DNA of 49,700 nucleotides. It comes from DASXBA01 sp046729895. Lineage in GTDB: Bacteria > Actinomycetota > Thermoleophilia > Solirubrobacterales > Thermoleophilaceae. The notes beneath the pieces are model-generated. The model did not search any database, had not been told where the DNA came from, and saw only the letters and a program-made list of their open reading frames with translations. Below, in pieces: positions 22,392-29,607 of this stretch; the stretch's first letter is position 1; every line of letters begins with the position of its first letter. The stretch covers positions 1-49,700 of the forward strand of contig JBKPHP010000056.1 in assembly GCA_046729895.1 (NCBI GenBank), read 5' to 3'. The translations under genes were made by a program, and so were the position numbers.

Positions 22392-23231
22392 CTGCCTGAC
22401 GCCCCGCTCCTACTCGTCGACGCGCCCTTCTTCCTCTACAGGGCGTTCCATGCGCTACCCACAAGCATCGAGGGCAGGGACGGAACGCCCGTCAACGCGC
22501 TGCTCGGCAGCACGAACGCGATTCTCGCCGCCGCCGAAGAACACGAGCCGCGCGCCGTGGTCGCGTGCTTCGGTCCGGACGCCGCCCGCTACCGCCTCGA
22601 GCTCTTCAGCGGCTACCACGCCCAGCGCCCGCCGGTGCCCGACGAGCTCGCCCCGCAGTGGGGGCAGGCCGGGCGCTTCTACCGAGCGCTGGGGTGGGAG
22701 GTGGCGGAATCCGACGAGGTGGAGGCGGACGACCTGCTCGGCTCCTACGCGGCCGAAGAGGTCGAGGCGCGCGGTCGGGCGCTGATCTTCACGGGCGACC
22801 GCGATCTCTTCCAGTGCGCCGGCGAGCGGGCGACTGTCCTGCTTGCCGCACGGGGCGGACCGCAGCTCGTCGATGCCGCCGAGGTCGAGCGCCGCTACGG
22901 AGTGACCCCCGCGCTCGTACCTGACTTCATCGCCCTCCGCGGGGACCCCTCCGATGGCATCCCGGGCGCCAAGGGCGTGGGCGCGAAGACCGCGGCGGAT
23001 ATCCTGCGCCGCCACGGCTCGCTCGAGGCGGCGCTCGAGGCGGCACCCGAGGGAACGCCGCTGGCGGCCGCGCGGGAGCGCCTGCTTGCCTTCAAGGAGA
23101 TAGCCACGCTGCGGCGCTTGCCTGTCGAGCGGCCGTCCGACCGGCCGACGGACTACGCCCGCGGAGCCGAAGCGGCCCGCGAGCTCGGTCTGAATCGCTT
23201 GGCGGAGCGGCTGGCTAGGCGCCCGGCTTAG
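22392..23231 (+). CDS. 5'-3' exonuclease, N-terminal domain of DNA polymerase I type (stand-alone)
   Basis: 279 residues if initiated at CTG 22392. PIN-like nuclease features: LLLVDAPFFLYRAFHALP (first metal Asp), VVACFGPDAARYRLELFSGYHAQRPP, ESDEVEADDLLGSYA, FTGDRDLFQ, and the helix-3-turn-helix LRGDPSDGIPGAKGVGAKTAADIL. It should remove RNA primers or flaps. No polymerase domain is attached, as in stand-alone homologues of many actinobacteria. No ATG, GTG or TTG occurs in frame near the N-terminus; the next GTG (in AVVACFG) would delete the first metal Asp. CTG seven bases after TAGGCT is therefore the best start. Confidence 0.88.
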   Translation: MPDAPLLLVDAPFFLYRAFHALPTSIEGRDGTPVNALLGSTNAILAAAEEHEPRAVVACFGPDAARYRLELFSGYHAQRPPVPDELAPQWGQAGRFYRALGWEVAESDEVEADDLLGSYAAEEVEARGRALIFTGDRDLFQCAGERATVLLAARGGPQLVDAAEVERRYGVTPALVPDFIALRGDPSDGIPGAKGVGAKTAADILRRHGSLEAALEAAPEGTPLAAARERLLAFKEIATLRRLPVERPSDRPTDYARGAEAARELGLNRLAERLARRPA

Positions 23232-23252
23232 GGCCGGCTTGCGGCATGCCGT

Positions 23253-23269
23253 CTCATCTCACGCTCACG
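23253..23269 (+). promoter_or_regulatory. Candidate operator CTCATC-N5-CTCACG upstream of response regulator 2
   Basis: CTCATC (23253-23258), five bases, CTCACG (23264-23269): period 11 bp, 23 bases before the ATG. The full left half is TCTCATC. The same arrangement and orientation occurs before the lipoprotein and kinase genes of this cluster. Confidence 0.6.
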
Positions 23270-23292
23270 ATTCGCTGTCATCCTGGCCATGG

Positions 23293-23973
23293 ATGAGGGT
23301 CCTGGTAGTCGAAGATGAGCTGAAGATGGCGGGCCTCATCCGGCGTGGGCTCCGCGAGGAGGGGCTTGCCGCCGACGTGGCCGTCAAGGGCGAGGACGCC
23401 CTTTGGATGGCGCAGGCCACCGAGTACGACGCGATCGTGCTCGACGTGATGCTGCCGGGGATAGACGGCCTTGAGACCTGCAGCCGTCTGCGCGAGGCCG
23501 GGGTCTGGACGCCGATCCTCGTGCTGACCGCGCGAGACGCTGTCGAGGATCGGGTCGCGGGTCTCGATGGCGGGGCCGACGACTATCTCACCAAGCCCTT
23601 CTCGTTCGCGGAGCTGCTCGCGCGCCTGCGCGCGCTCGTCCGTCGCGGGCCCGTCGAACGCGCCGTCGTCCTCCAGGTTGGCGATCTCCATCTGGACCCC
23701 GCCACCCACAGGGTGTGGCGCGGCGAGAAGGAGATCTTCCTGTCCGCGAAGGAGTTCGCCCTGCTGGAGGCGTTCATGCGCCGGCCGGGCCAGGTTCTGT
23801 CGCGCTACCGGCTGCTCGAGCACGCCTGGGACTACGACTACGAGAACCGCTCCAACGTCGTCGACGTCTACGTGCGCTACCTGCGCGAGAAGGTCGATCG
23901 CCCGTTCGGCGTCGAGTCGATCGAGACCGTGCGCGGCGCCGGCTACCGCATGCGCGCCGACGCCGGGGCCTGA
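23293..23973 (+). CDS. OmpR-family response regulator (second system)
   Basis: 226 residues from ATG 23293 (MRVLVVEDELKMAGLIRRGL); upstream in-frame codons are not family-like. The receiver domain has Glu-Asp pocket, phospho-Asp in AIVLDVMLPGIDGL (residue 51), Thr in LTARDA and Lys in LTKPFSFAELLARL. The effector domain has FLSAKEFALLEAFMRRPGQVLSR and YENRSNVVDVYVRYLREKVD. It resembles CusR/TcrA-type regulators. It converges on the lipoprotein gene; its kinase is encoded beyond that on the opposite strand. A repeat in its promoter is shared by all three genes. Confidence 0.94.
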   Translation: MRVLVVEDELKMAGLIRRGLREEGLAADVAVKGEDALWMAQATEYDAIVLDVMLPGIDGLETCSRLREAGVWTPILVLTARDAVEDRVAGLDGGADDYLTKPFSFAELLARLRALVRRGPVERAVVLQVGDLHLDPATHRVWRGEKEIFLSAKEFALLEAFMRRPGQVLSRYRLLEHAWDYDYENRSNVVDVYVRYLREKVDRPFGVESIETVRGAGYRMRADAGA

Positions 23974-23997
23974 CGGCTACCTGAGCAGTCCCGTCAG
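23970..23997. terminator. Hairpin between convergent regulator and lipoprotein genes
   Basis: CTGACGG (23970-23976) pairs with CCGTCAG (23991-23997), loop 14 bases. It overlaps the regulator's stop codon and sits just past the lipoprotein stop on the other strand. Confidence 0.45.
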
Positions 23998-24001
23998 CCG
24001 C

Positions 24002-24745
24002 TCAGCCCCCCCTGACCGAGACGAGCGTGTTGTACTCCTTGGCTCCCTTGACGGACACCTCGCGTACCGTGCCGATGCCGCGCACGTAGTACTTGTTGTC
24101 GACCACGTCCGGCTCCAGCGGGGTGGTCTCCTCCGTCCTCATCGCGTGGTGCGAGGAGAGGGCCGGGACGCGGACCGACGCGCTCAGGCTGAGGATCTTG
24201 AAACGGTCCTCGGCCTGGCCCTTGTAGTACTCCTGCCGGAACGACTGCCCGACTTTCGGATTCGCGGGCATGAAGATGCCGGCGATCGCGCCGTCGACGC
24301 CGGCCTGCCAGGAGCCCTCTCTCGTGGTCACGTGACCCTTGCCGTCGAGCTCCTTGGTGTCCTCGCCGAGGTACCAGACGTTGCCCCGCTTGTCCTGCGC
24401 GTACCAGTCGAAGGTGTCCTCCACCAGCCTGCCCTTGCCGTCGTAGAGGCTGTCGTGCACGACGGTTGCCGGCACGCCGAGGATCTTCTTGGTCTTGTGC
24501 GTGACCGCAAAGACGTCCACGGTCGGCTTCCCGTCCTTGACGCCGCGGTAGCGCAGGGTGGTGCCGGGCTTGAGCGGGAACCAGGGGTTGTCCACGGTGC
24601 GGCCGAAGTTCTCCGGCTTGATCTGGCTATTGCCGGATGGGCTCTTCGCGCTCGATCCCGATGAGTCGCCCCCCGAGCCGCAGGCACCGAATCCGAGCGG
24701 AAGCGCCGCCACGGCGATCGCCGCGGCGAGTCTTCTCTTGTTCAC
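24002..24745 (-). CDS. Conserved secreted lipoprotein of unknown function
   Basis: 247 residues from GTG 24745 with a GGAAGG ribosome-binding site. Signal peptide MNKRRLAAAIAVAALPLGFGAC with lipid-attachment Cys22, although Phe at -3 is atypical. A Ser/Gly linker precedes a beta-rich domain: NPWFPLKPGTTLRYRGVKDGKPTVD..., WYAQDKRGNVWYLGEDT, GSWQAGVDGAIAGIFMPANP and VGQSFRQEYYKGQAEDRFKIL. I recognise this as a domain repeated in many actinobacterial and proteobacterial exported proteins without known function. Placed between regulator and kinase genes and sharing their promoter repeat, it is probably a target or sensor accessory of this system. Confidence 0.85.
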   Translation of the reverse strand: MNKRRLAAAIAVAALPLGFGACGSGGDSSGSSAKSPSGNSQIKPENFGRTVDNPWFPLKPGTTLRYRGVKDGKPTVDVFAVTHKTKKILGVPATVVHDSLYDGKGRLVEDTFDWYAQDKRGNVWYLGEDTKELDGKGHVTTREGSWQAGVDGAIAGIFMPANPKVGQSFRQEYYKGQAEDRFKILSLSASVRVPALSSHHAMRTEETTPLEPDVVDNKYYVRGIGTVREVSVKGAKEYNTLVSVRGG

Positions 24746-24791
24746 GCTCGGCCCCCTTCCGGTTGAAGTGATCCCGAGACTGGCAGCAGCT

Positions 24792-24808
24792 CATGAGCGA
24801 GCGATGAG
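24792..24808 (-). promoter_or_regulatory. Candidate operator CTCATC-N5-CTCATG upstream of lipoprotein
   Basis: On the minus strand CTCATC (24808-24803), gctcg, CTCATG (24797-24792), 46 bases before the start. A second, inverted pair CGCATC-gggct-CTCATC reads on the plus strand at 24820-24836. Confidence 0.6.
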
Positions 24809-24884
24809 AGGTCTCGAACCGCATCGGGCTCTCATCCCCGATTGGGCTCGTCCCGCTCGCCGTCGGGCTCCCGGCCTGCTCGGC

Positions 24885-26336
24885 CTACTCGCTCTCGGCC
24901 TGCGCGTCCGGCGCCGTAGCTGACGCCGTCCTCGGCGAGCGCGGCAGCGTGATCCAGACGTCCGCCCCGCGCGGGGGCCGGTTGCGTGCGGTGGCGGTGC
25001 CGCCGTGCGCGACGGCGATCGCGGCGACGATCGCGAGGCCCAGGCCGGCGCCGCCGCGCGAACGAGCCGGATCGGCACGCGTGAAGCGGTCGAAGGCGCT
25101 CGGTAGGAAGCGCTCCGGGAAGCCCTGCCCCTGATCCCGCACGTGGATCTCGACACCGCCATCCTGCTCGTGCCCCGCAAGCACGACCTCGCCCTCGCCG
25201 TGGCTCAGCGCGTTCTCGACGAGGTTGGCGAGCGCCTGCTCGAGCCTCAGCCGGTCGGCCCTCAGCCGCAGCTCGCCGTCGGGTGTGTGGGCCGAGGACT
25301 CGACCCGGATCTCGCGGCCAGCACCGGCCGCTCGGCGGGCGTGACGCTCGCGCGCGCCCTCGAGCACGTCGCCAACCGACAGCTCCTCCGTGCGAAGGGG
25401 CAGCCTGCCCTGATCGGAGCGGGCGAGCACCAGCAAATCCTCGGCCAGCTGCGTCAGGCGGTCGGTCTCCTCGGCGGCGGAGCGCAGCGCGGCTTCGAGC
25501 TCCTCCACGGTCCGGCCGCGCCGCAACGCGAGCTCGAGCTCGGTGCGAAGGATCGAGAGCGGCGTACGGAGCTCATGGCTCGCGTTGGAGACGAAGCTCC
25601 GCTCCCTCTCGAACGCCGCCTCGAGGCGCGCGAGCATCTCGTTCAGGGTCTCACCCAGCCGGCCGACCTCGTCCCGCGCGGGGGGGACGGGGAGTCGCCG
25701 GCCCGGCTCGCTTACCGACACCTCGCTCGCCTCCCGTCGCATCGACTCGACCGGCCGCAGGGCCGCCGCGGCCACGCCGTAGCCGGCCAGAGAAGCGAGC
25801 AGAAGCGCCACAGGGCCGCCGATGGCCAGGAGCACGAGCAGCCTGTGGAGCGCCTCGTTGCGATCGTCCAGCGGGGCGCCGACCACCGCCACCATGCGTC
25901 GGTCCCGCGCCCGAACCGGCGTCGCGAGCAGCCGCACGGGACTGTCCAGGCCGCGCACCCGCCGCCGCTCCACGAAGACCGTGTGCCGGAGCGCCCTGCG
26001 CAGCTCAGAGGTGGTGATCAGCGGGAACGAGCGGTAGCGCGGCGTGCCGTCGAGGACCTCGCCCCGCGCCGACAGCACCTGGGCCAGGTTCTCACCGCGC
26101 TCGGTCAGTGGACTGCGGCCGGCCTGGGTGAGTCCCTCATCCGCCTGATGGACCAGCGCTGCCACGTCGCCGCCGCGGGAGCGCAGCCCCGAGTCGACCG
26201 TGTTCTCGAGCTCGCTCTTCATCCGCAGGTAGACGAAGGCGCCGGTGGCGGCCAGCACTAGCGCCATGGCCGTCGCGAAGGCGAGCGTGAGCCGCGCCCG
26301 AATCGGGAGTCGCCGAAGCGCCTGCACGAGCCCCAT
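24885..26336 (-). CDS. Sensor histidine kinase (second system)
   Basis: 483 residues from ATG 26336 with GGGAGG just upstream. Two transmembrane helices (about 18-38 and 165-190) enclose a sensor of about 125 residues. HAMP follows (about 192-245), then the H-box FVSNASHELRTPLSILRTELELAL with His254. The ATPase has NLVENALSHGEG, DQGQGFPERFLPSAFDRFTRADP and GGAGLGLAIVAAIAVAHGG. The catalytic set is complete. It should phosphorylate the regulator encoded at 23293. The gene follows the sugar permease on the same strand with a 41-base gap that holds its own copy of the shared repeat, so it has its own promoter. Confidence 0.95.
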   Translation of the reverse strand: MGLVQALRRLPIRARLTLAFATAMALVLAATGAFVYLRMKSELENTVDSGLRSRGGDVAALVHQADEGLTQAGRSPLTERGENLAQVLSARGEVLDGTPRYRSFPLITTSELRRALRHTVFVERRRVRGLDSPVRLLATPVRARDRRMVAVVGAPLDDRNEALHRLLVLLAIGGPVALLLASLAGYGVAAAALRPVESMRREASEVSVSEPGRRLPVPPARDEVGRLGETLNEMLARLEAAFERERSFVSNASHELRTPLSILRTELELALRRGRTVEELEAALRSAAEETDRLTQLAEDLLVLARSDQGRLPLRTEELSVGDVLEGARERHARRAAGAGREIRVESSAHTPDGELRLRADRLRLEQALANLVENALSHGEGEVVLAGHEQDGGVEIHVRDQGQGFPERFLPSAFDRFTRADPARSRGGAGLGLAIVAAIAVAHGGTATARNRPPRGADVWITLPRSPRTASATAPDAQAESE

Positions 26337-26352
26337 GATCCTCCCGCGCTCT

Positions 26353-26369
26353 CATGAAGCGCGGATGAG
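26353..26369 (-). promoter_or_regulatory. Candidate operator CTCATC-N5-TTCATG upstream of kinase 2
   Basis: On the minus strand CTCATC (26369-26364), cgcgc, TTCATG (26358-26353), 16 bases before the ATG. Same order, spacing and orientation as at 23253 and 24792. Confidence 0.6.
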
Positions 26370-26377
26370 AGCCAGTG

Positions 26378-27598
26378 TCAGACCCGGCCGGTGGCCGCAC
26401 GCTGCTTGCGCGCGATCGCGTCGATGACCACTGCGGCCAGCAGCACCGCCCCCGTAACGATGAACTTCACAGACGACTCGAACGCGAGCAGGTCCATGCC
26501 GTTCGAGATCGAGCCGATCACGAGGGCGCCGAGCAGGGCAGTCCAGACGCTGCCGCGACCGCCGAAGAGACTCGTCCCCGCGACGACAGGACCCGCGATC
26601 GCAAGCAGCAGCAGGTCGCTGGCGCCCGACGACTGGTTGACGGCGAGCAGGCGTGACGCGGCCATGATCCCGCCGATCGCAGCCATGGTGGACGCGAGCA
26701 TGAAGACCACGATGCGGATCCTCCGAATAGAGATGCCCGCGCGTCTAGCCGCCTCCGCGTTGCCGCCCACCGCATAGATGTGGCGGCCGAAGCGGGTCCG
26801 GGTGGTCACGTACTGGAACAACAGCACGAAGCCGATCAGGATCAGGCCGGCGAGCGGCACGCCGCGGTCGGAGTTCAGCACCGCCACGGCGGCGATCACT
26901 GCGGCCGCGACGAGCACGATGCGAACCAAGAGCGCCGGGAGCGGCGCCGTCGACAGGCCGCTGCGCGCACGGCGCTGCCTGCGCCAGAGACTCGCTACAG
27001 CAAACGCAGCTATGCCCACTATGGCAATGATCCACCCGACCGCGTCGCTGTAGAAGGTGCCCGTCAGGCCGACGATCTTGGAGTCGGTGATGTTCACGGT
27101 GCCCGTCTCGCCGAGCACCTTGAGCAGGAATCCCTGCCAGGCGAGAAGCCCGGCGAGCGTGACCACGAACGACGGGATCCCGAAGTACTCGAACATGAAC
27201 CCCTGGAACAAACCGATCCCGGTCCCGGCCAGCACGCCGACTGCGATCGCCAGGTAGGGGTTCCAGCCGTGCTTGACGTTGAGGACGGCCATGATCGCTG
27301 CGCACAAGCCGCTGACCGCCCCGACCGACAGGTCGATCTCGCCGAGTAGCAGGACGAGCACCACGCCAACCGATATGAGCCCCACCGCCGCGATCTGGAG
27401 GACGAGGTTCGTCAGGTTGGTAGCGGTGAGGAAGCGGTCCTCCTGGAGCTGGAAGATCGCCCAGATCAGGGCGATCACGATGATCACCCGCACCTCGCCG
27501 AGGTCCCCCTGGAGGAAGCGCCGCAGTAGAACGCGCGGCGTGGGAACCTCGACCGCCTCGGCGGCCGGCGGGGCTGCGGCGCCCGGCGTGGTAGTCAT
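26378..27598 (-). CDS. Sugar ABC transporter permease (XylH/RbsC family)
   Basis: 406 residues, about ten hydrophobic helices. Family markers: EDRFLTATNLTNLVLQIAAVGLISVGVVLVLLLGEIDLSVGAVSGL, GLFQGFMFEYFGIPSFVVTLAGLLAWQG and the cytoplasmic EAA-like loop GGNAEAARRAGISIRRIRIVVF. It forms the membrane channel of an importer for a pentose or related sugar. The start ATG overlaps the stop of the ATPase gene by four bases. A long polar N-terminus with Ala/Pro precedes the first helix. The XylH-like central insert (about 180-240) is present. Confidence 0.93.
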   Translation of the reverse strand: MTTTPGAAAPPAAEAVEVPTPRVLLRRFLQGDLGEVRVIIVIALIWAIFQLQEDRFLTATNLTNLVLQIAAVGLISVGVVLVLLLGEIDLSVGAVSGLCAAIMAVLNVKHGWNPYLAIAVGVLAGTGIGLFQGFMFEYFGIPSFVVTLAGLLAWQGFLLKVLGETGTVNITDSKIVGLTGTFYSDAVGWIIAIVGIAAFAVASLWRRQRRARSGLSTAPLPALLVRIVLVAAAVIAAVAVLNSDRGVPLAGLILIGFVLLFQYVTTRTRFGRHIYAVGGNAEAARRAGISIRRIRIVVFMLASTMAAIGGIMAASRLLAVNQSSGASDLLLLAIAGPVVAGTSLFGGRGSVWTALLGALVIGSISNGMDLLAFESSVKFIVTGAVLLAAVVIDAIARKQRAATGRV

Positions 27599-28389
27599 CG
27601 CTCACCTCCCGCTTCGTCCCCGTCTCCTCTGCCGGCTCCGACCGCTCCCGTGATCGCGGCCACTACGTCCTCCTGGGAGACCTGGTCGGCGTCGAAGTCG
27701 CCGGCCTTCTTGCCGAGCCGGAGCACGAAGACACGGTCGGCCACGGCGAACACGTCCGCCAGGTTGTGGCTGATCACCACCACTCCATGGCCCTGATCAC
27801 GCAGACGCTTGATCAGCTCGAGCACCAATGCGGTCTGTCGCACGCCGAGCGCCGCGGTCGGCTCGTCGAGGATCACGACCTTGGGCTCGCCCAGCAGCGA
27901 GCGCGCGATCGCCACCTGCTGGCGTTGGCCGCCCGACATCGTGCCGACCTCGGCACGAACGTCGGTGATGGTCACGGCGAGGTTGCTCAGGAGCTCATGC
28001 GAGCGCTGCTCCATCTCGATCTCGTCCAGCGAGCGCAGCAACTCTCCAGCGCCTGAGGCGAGCTCCTCACGACCGAGGAAGAGGTTCTCGACCACATCAA
28101 GGTTGTCGCACAAGGCGAGGTCCTGATACACGGTTGCGATCCCGAGATCGGTTGCGTCGTGGGGTCCCGAGATCGTCACTGGGCTGCCCTCGAACAGGAT
28201 CCGTCCGGAGTCCGCCGGGTGGATCCCGGCTATTACCTTGACGAGGGTCGATTTCCCGGCGCCGTTGTCACCCACTAGCGCGACCACCTCCCCGGATCGC
28301 ACGCCGAAGTCGACCCCGTCGAGGGCCTGCACCGGGCCGAAGCTCTTGCTCACCCCCTCGAGGGCGAGGACCTCACCGTCCGTACTCAT
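27595..28389 (-). CDS. Sugar ABC transporter ATP-binding protein, single-domain type
   Basis: 264 residues with one nucleotide-binding domain: Walker A GDNGAGKST (about 38-46), Q-loop VYQDLALCDNLDVVENLFLG, signature MSGGQRQQVAIARSLL, Walker B VVILDEPTAALG and H-loop VVISHNLADVF. XylG and RbsA carry two fused domains of about 500 residues, so this is the single-domain (FrcA-like) variant and presumably works as a homodimer. It energises the adjacent permease. Its gene is separated from the binding-protein gene by 72 bases holding a strong hairpin. Confidence 0.94.
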   Translation of the reverse strand: MSTDGEVLALEGVSKSFGPVQALDGVDFGVRSGEVVALVGDNGAGKSTLVKVIAGIHPADSGRILFEGSPVTISGPHDATDLGIATVYQDLALCDNLDVVENLFLGREELASGAGELLRSLDEIEMEQRSHELLSNLAVTITDVRAEVGTMSGGQRQQVAIARSLLGEPKVVILDEPTAALGVRQTALVLELIKRLRDQGHGVVVISHNLADVFAVADRVFVLRLGKKAGDFDADQVSQEDVVAAITGAVGAGRGDGDEAGGER

Positions 28390-28419
28390 CGATCGAGCTC
28401 CTCTCTTTTCCTCGGCGTC

Positions 28420-28446
28420 GGCCGGCGGCGCGCCGCGCCGCCGGCC
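28420..28446 (-). other. Intra-operon hairpin between binding-protein and ATPase genes
   Basis: 12-bp perfect arms (GGCCGGCGGCGC / GCGCCGCCGGCC) with a 3-base loop, 16 bases past the binding-protein stop. It may act as an attenuator or as a 3' stabiliser that keeps binding protein in excess over the membrane parts. Confidence 0.6.
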
Positions 28447-28461
28447 TTCGCCTCTGCTCCT

Positions 28462-29559
28462 CTATTGGATGCCAGCATCCTTGCACCCGGAGGCGTACCT
28501 GCCGGTGCAGATCTGCGAGGCCTTCAAGAATCCGTCCTTGACGATGGTGTCGTTGATGTTCTCCTTGGTCACCGCGGTGGGCGGCAGGATCACCGACGGC
28601 ACCTTCTTCTTTCCGTTGTCGAGCTGCTGGTTGACGAGGCCGCTCGGCACCTTGTCGCCCTTCGCCAATGCCACGGCGATGTCGGCCGCCTTTGGCGCCT
28701 CGCTGACGCCGACGTCCTTGTAGACGGTCATGTACTGCTCGCCCACGACGATCCGTTGGACGGCGGCCAGCTCGGCGTCCTGGCCGGTGGTCGGCTTCGT
28801 CTTGGGGTCGACGCCGGCGCCCTTCATCGCTGCGATGGCGCCGCCGGCGGTGCCGTCGTTGGCGGCGTAGACGCCGACAAAGCCGTTCTTGCCGAGCGAG
28901 GTGATCGCCTGGTCCATTTCCGTCTGGGCCTTGTCGGGGCTCCAGTCCGGAGTGTCGAACTGCTTGGCGATCTTCACGCCCGCCGCCTGGAATTTGCTGG
29001 TGGCGCCCTGCTTGAACAGCTTGGCGTTGTTGTCGGTGGGGGCCCCATTGATCATCGGAATCGGCCCCTTGGCCTTGCCCATCTCCTTGAGCTTCTTGCT
29101 CAGCGTCTCCCCCTGCAGCTCGCCGACGCGGACGTTGTCGTAGGAGATGTAGTAGTCGATGTCCGCATTCGTGATCAGGCGGTCGTACGAGATCACCGGC
29201 ACGTTCTTCTGCTTGGCCTTGGTGACGATCGCGCCCGCGGAGGCCGCATCGACGGCGTCGAGGACCATGACCTTGACGCCCTTCGTGAGCGCCGCTTCGG
29301 CCTGCTGCTGCTGCTTGGCGGGATCCTGTTCGGCGTTCGAGTAGATGATGTCGCAGTTGGAGCAGAGCTTCTTGACCCTAGCCTCGAAGCGGGGCCGGTC
29401 CGCGGACTCGTAGCGCGCGGTCTTGGACTCGGGCAGCAGCAGCGCTATCGAGCCGCCACCTCCGCCGCCTCCGTTGTCGCCGCCGCAAGCCGCCAGCAGA
29501 GAGCCGGCGCCAACTACGGCTACGGAGACGAGAAGACTCATCCAGCGTCTGTCGAGCAT
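28462..29559 (-). CDS. Sugar-binding lipoprotein of ABC transporter (XylF-like)
   Basis: 365 residues from ATG 29559, chosen because GGAGGAGG precedes it; an upstream in-frame ATG is less likely. Signal peptide MLDRRWMSLLVSVAVVGAGSLLAAC ends at a lipobox LAAC. A Gly run links to the periplasmic-binding fold (SIALLLPESKTARYESADRPRFEARVKKLC, SYDRLITNADIDYYISYDNVRVGELQG, AANDGTAGGAIAAMKGAG, GQDAELAAVQRIVVGEQYMTVYKD). The DRLI...DYYISYDN block is typical of xylose-binding XylF. It delivers the sugar to the permease/ATPase encoded next. Two Cys pairs (CSNC and the C-terminal pair) may form disulfides. Confidence 0.93.
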   Translation of the reverse strand: MLDRRWMSLLVSVAVVGAGSLLAACGGDNGGGGGGGSIALLLPESKTARYESADRPRFEARVKKLCSNCDIIYSNAEQDPAKQQQQAEAALTKGVKVMVLDAVDAASAGAIVTKAKQKNVPVISYDRLITNADIDYYISYDNVRVGELQGETLSKKLKEMGKAKGPIPMINGAPTDNNAKLFKQGATSKFQAAGVKIAKQFDTPDWSPDKAQTEMDQAITSLGKNGFVGVYAANDGTAGGAIAAMKGAGVDPKTKPTTGQDAELAAVQRIVVGEQYMTVYKDVGVSEAPKAADIAVALAKGDKVPSGLVNQQLDNGKKKVPSVILPPTAVTKENINDTIVKDGFLKASQICTGRYASGCKDAGIQ

Positions 29560-29607
29560 TAAGTTCCTCCTCCCGGTCTTACGACCGATCATCACGTCCT
29601 GTCCGGA

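Noticed and set aside
23289..23291. ATG at 23289 as start of response regulator 2
   Set aside because: It is out of frame; ATG 23293 gives the standard MRVLVVED start.
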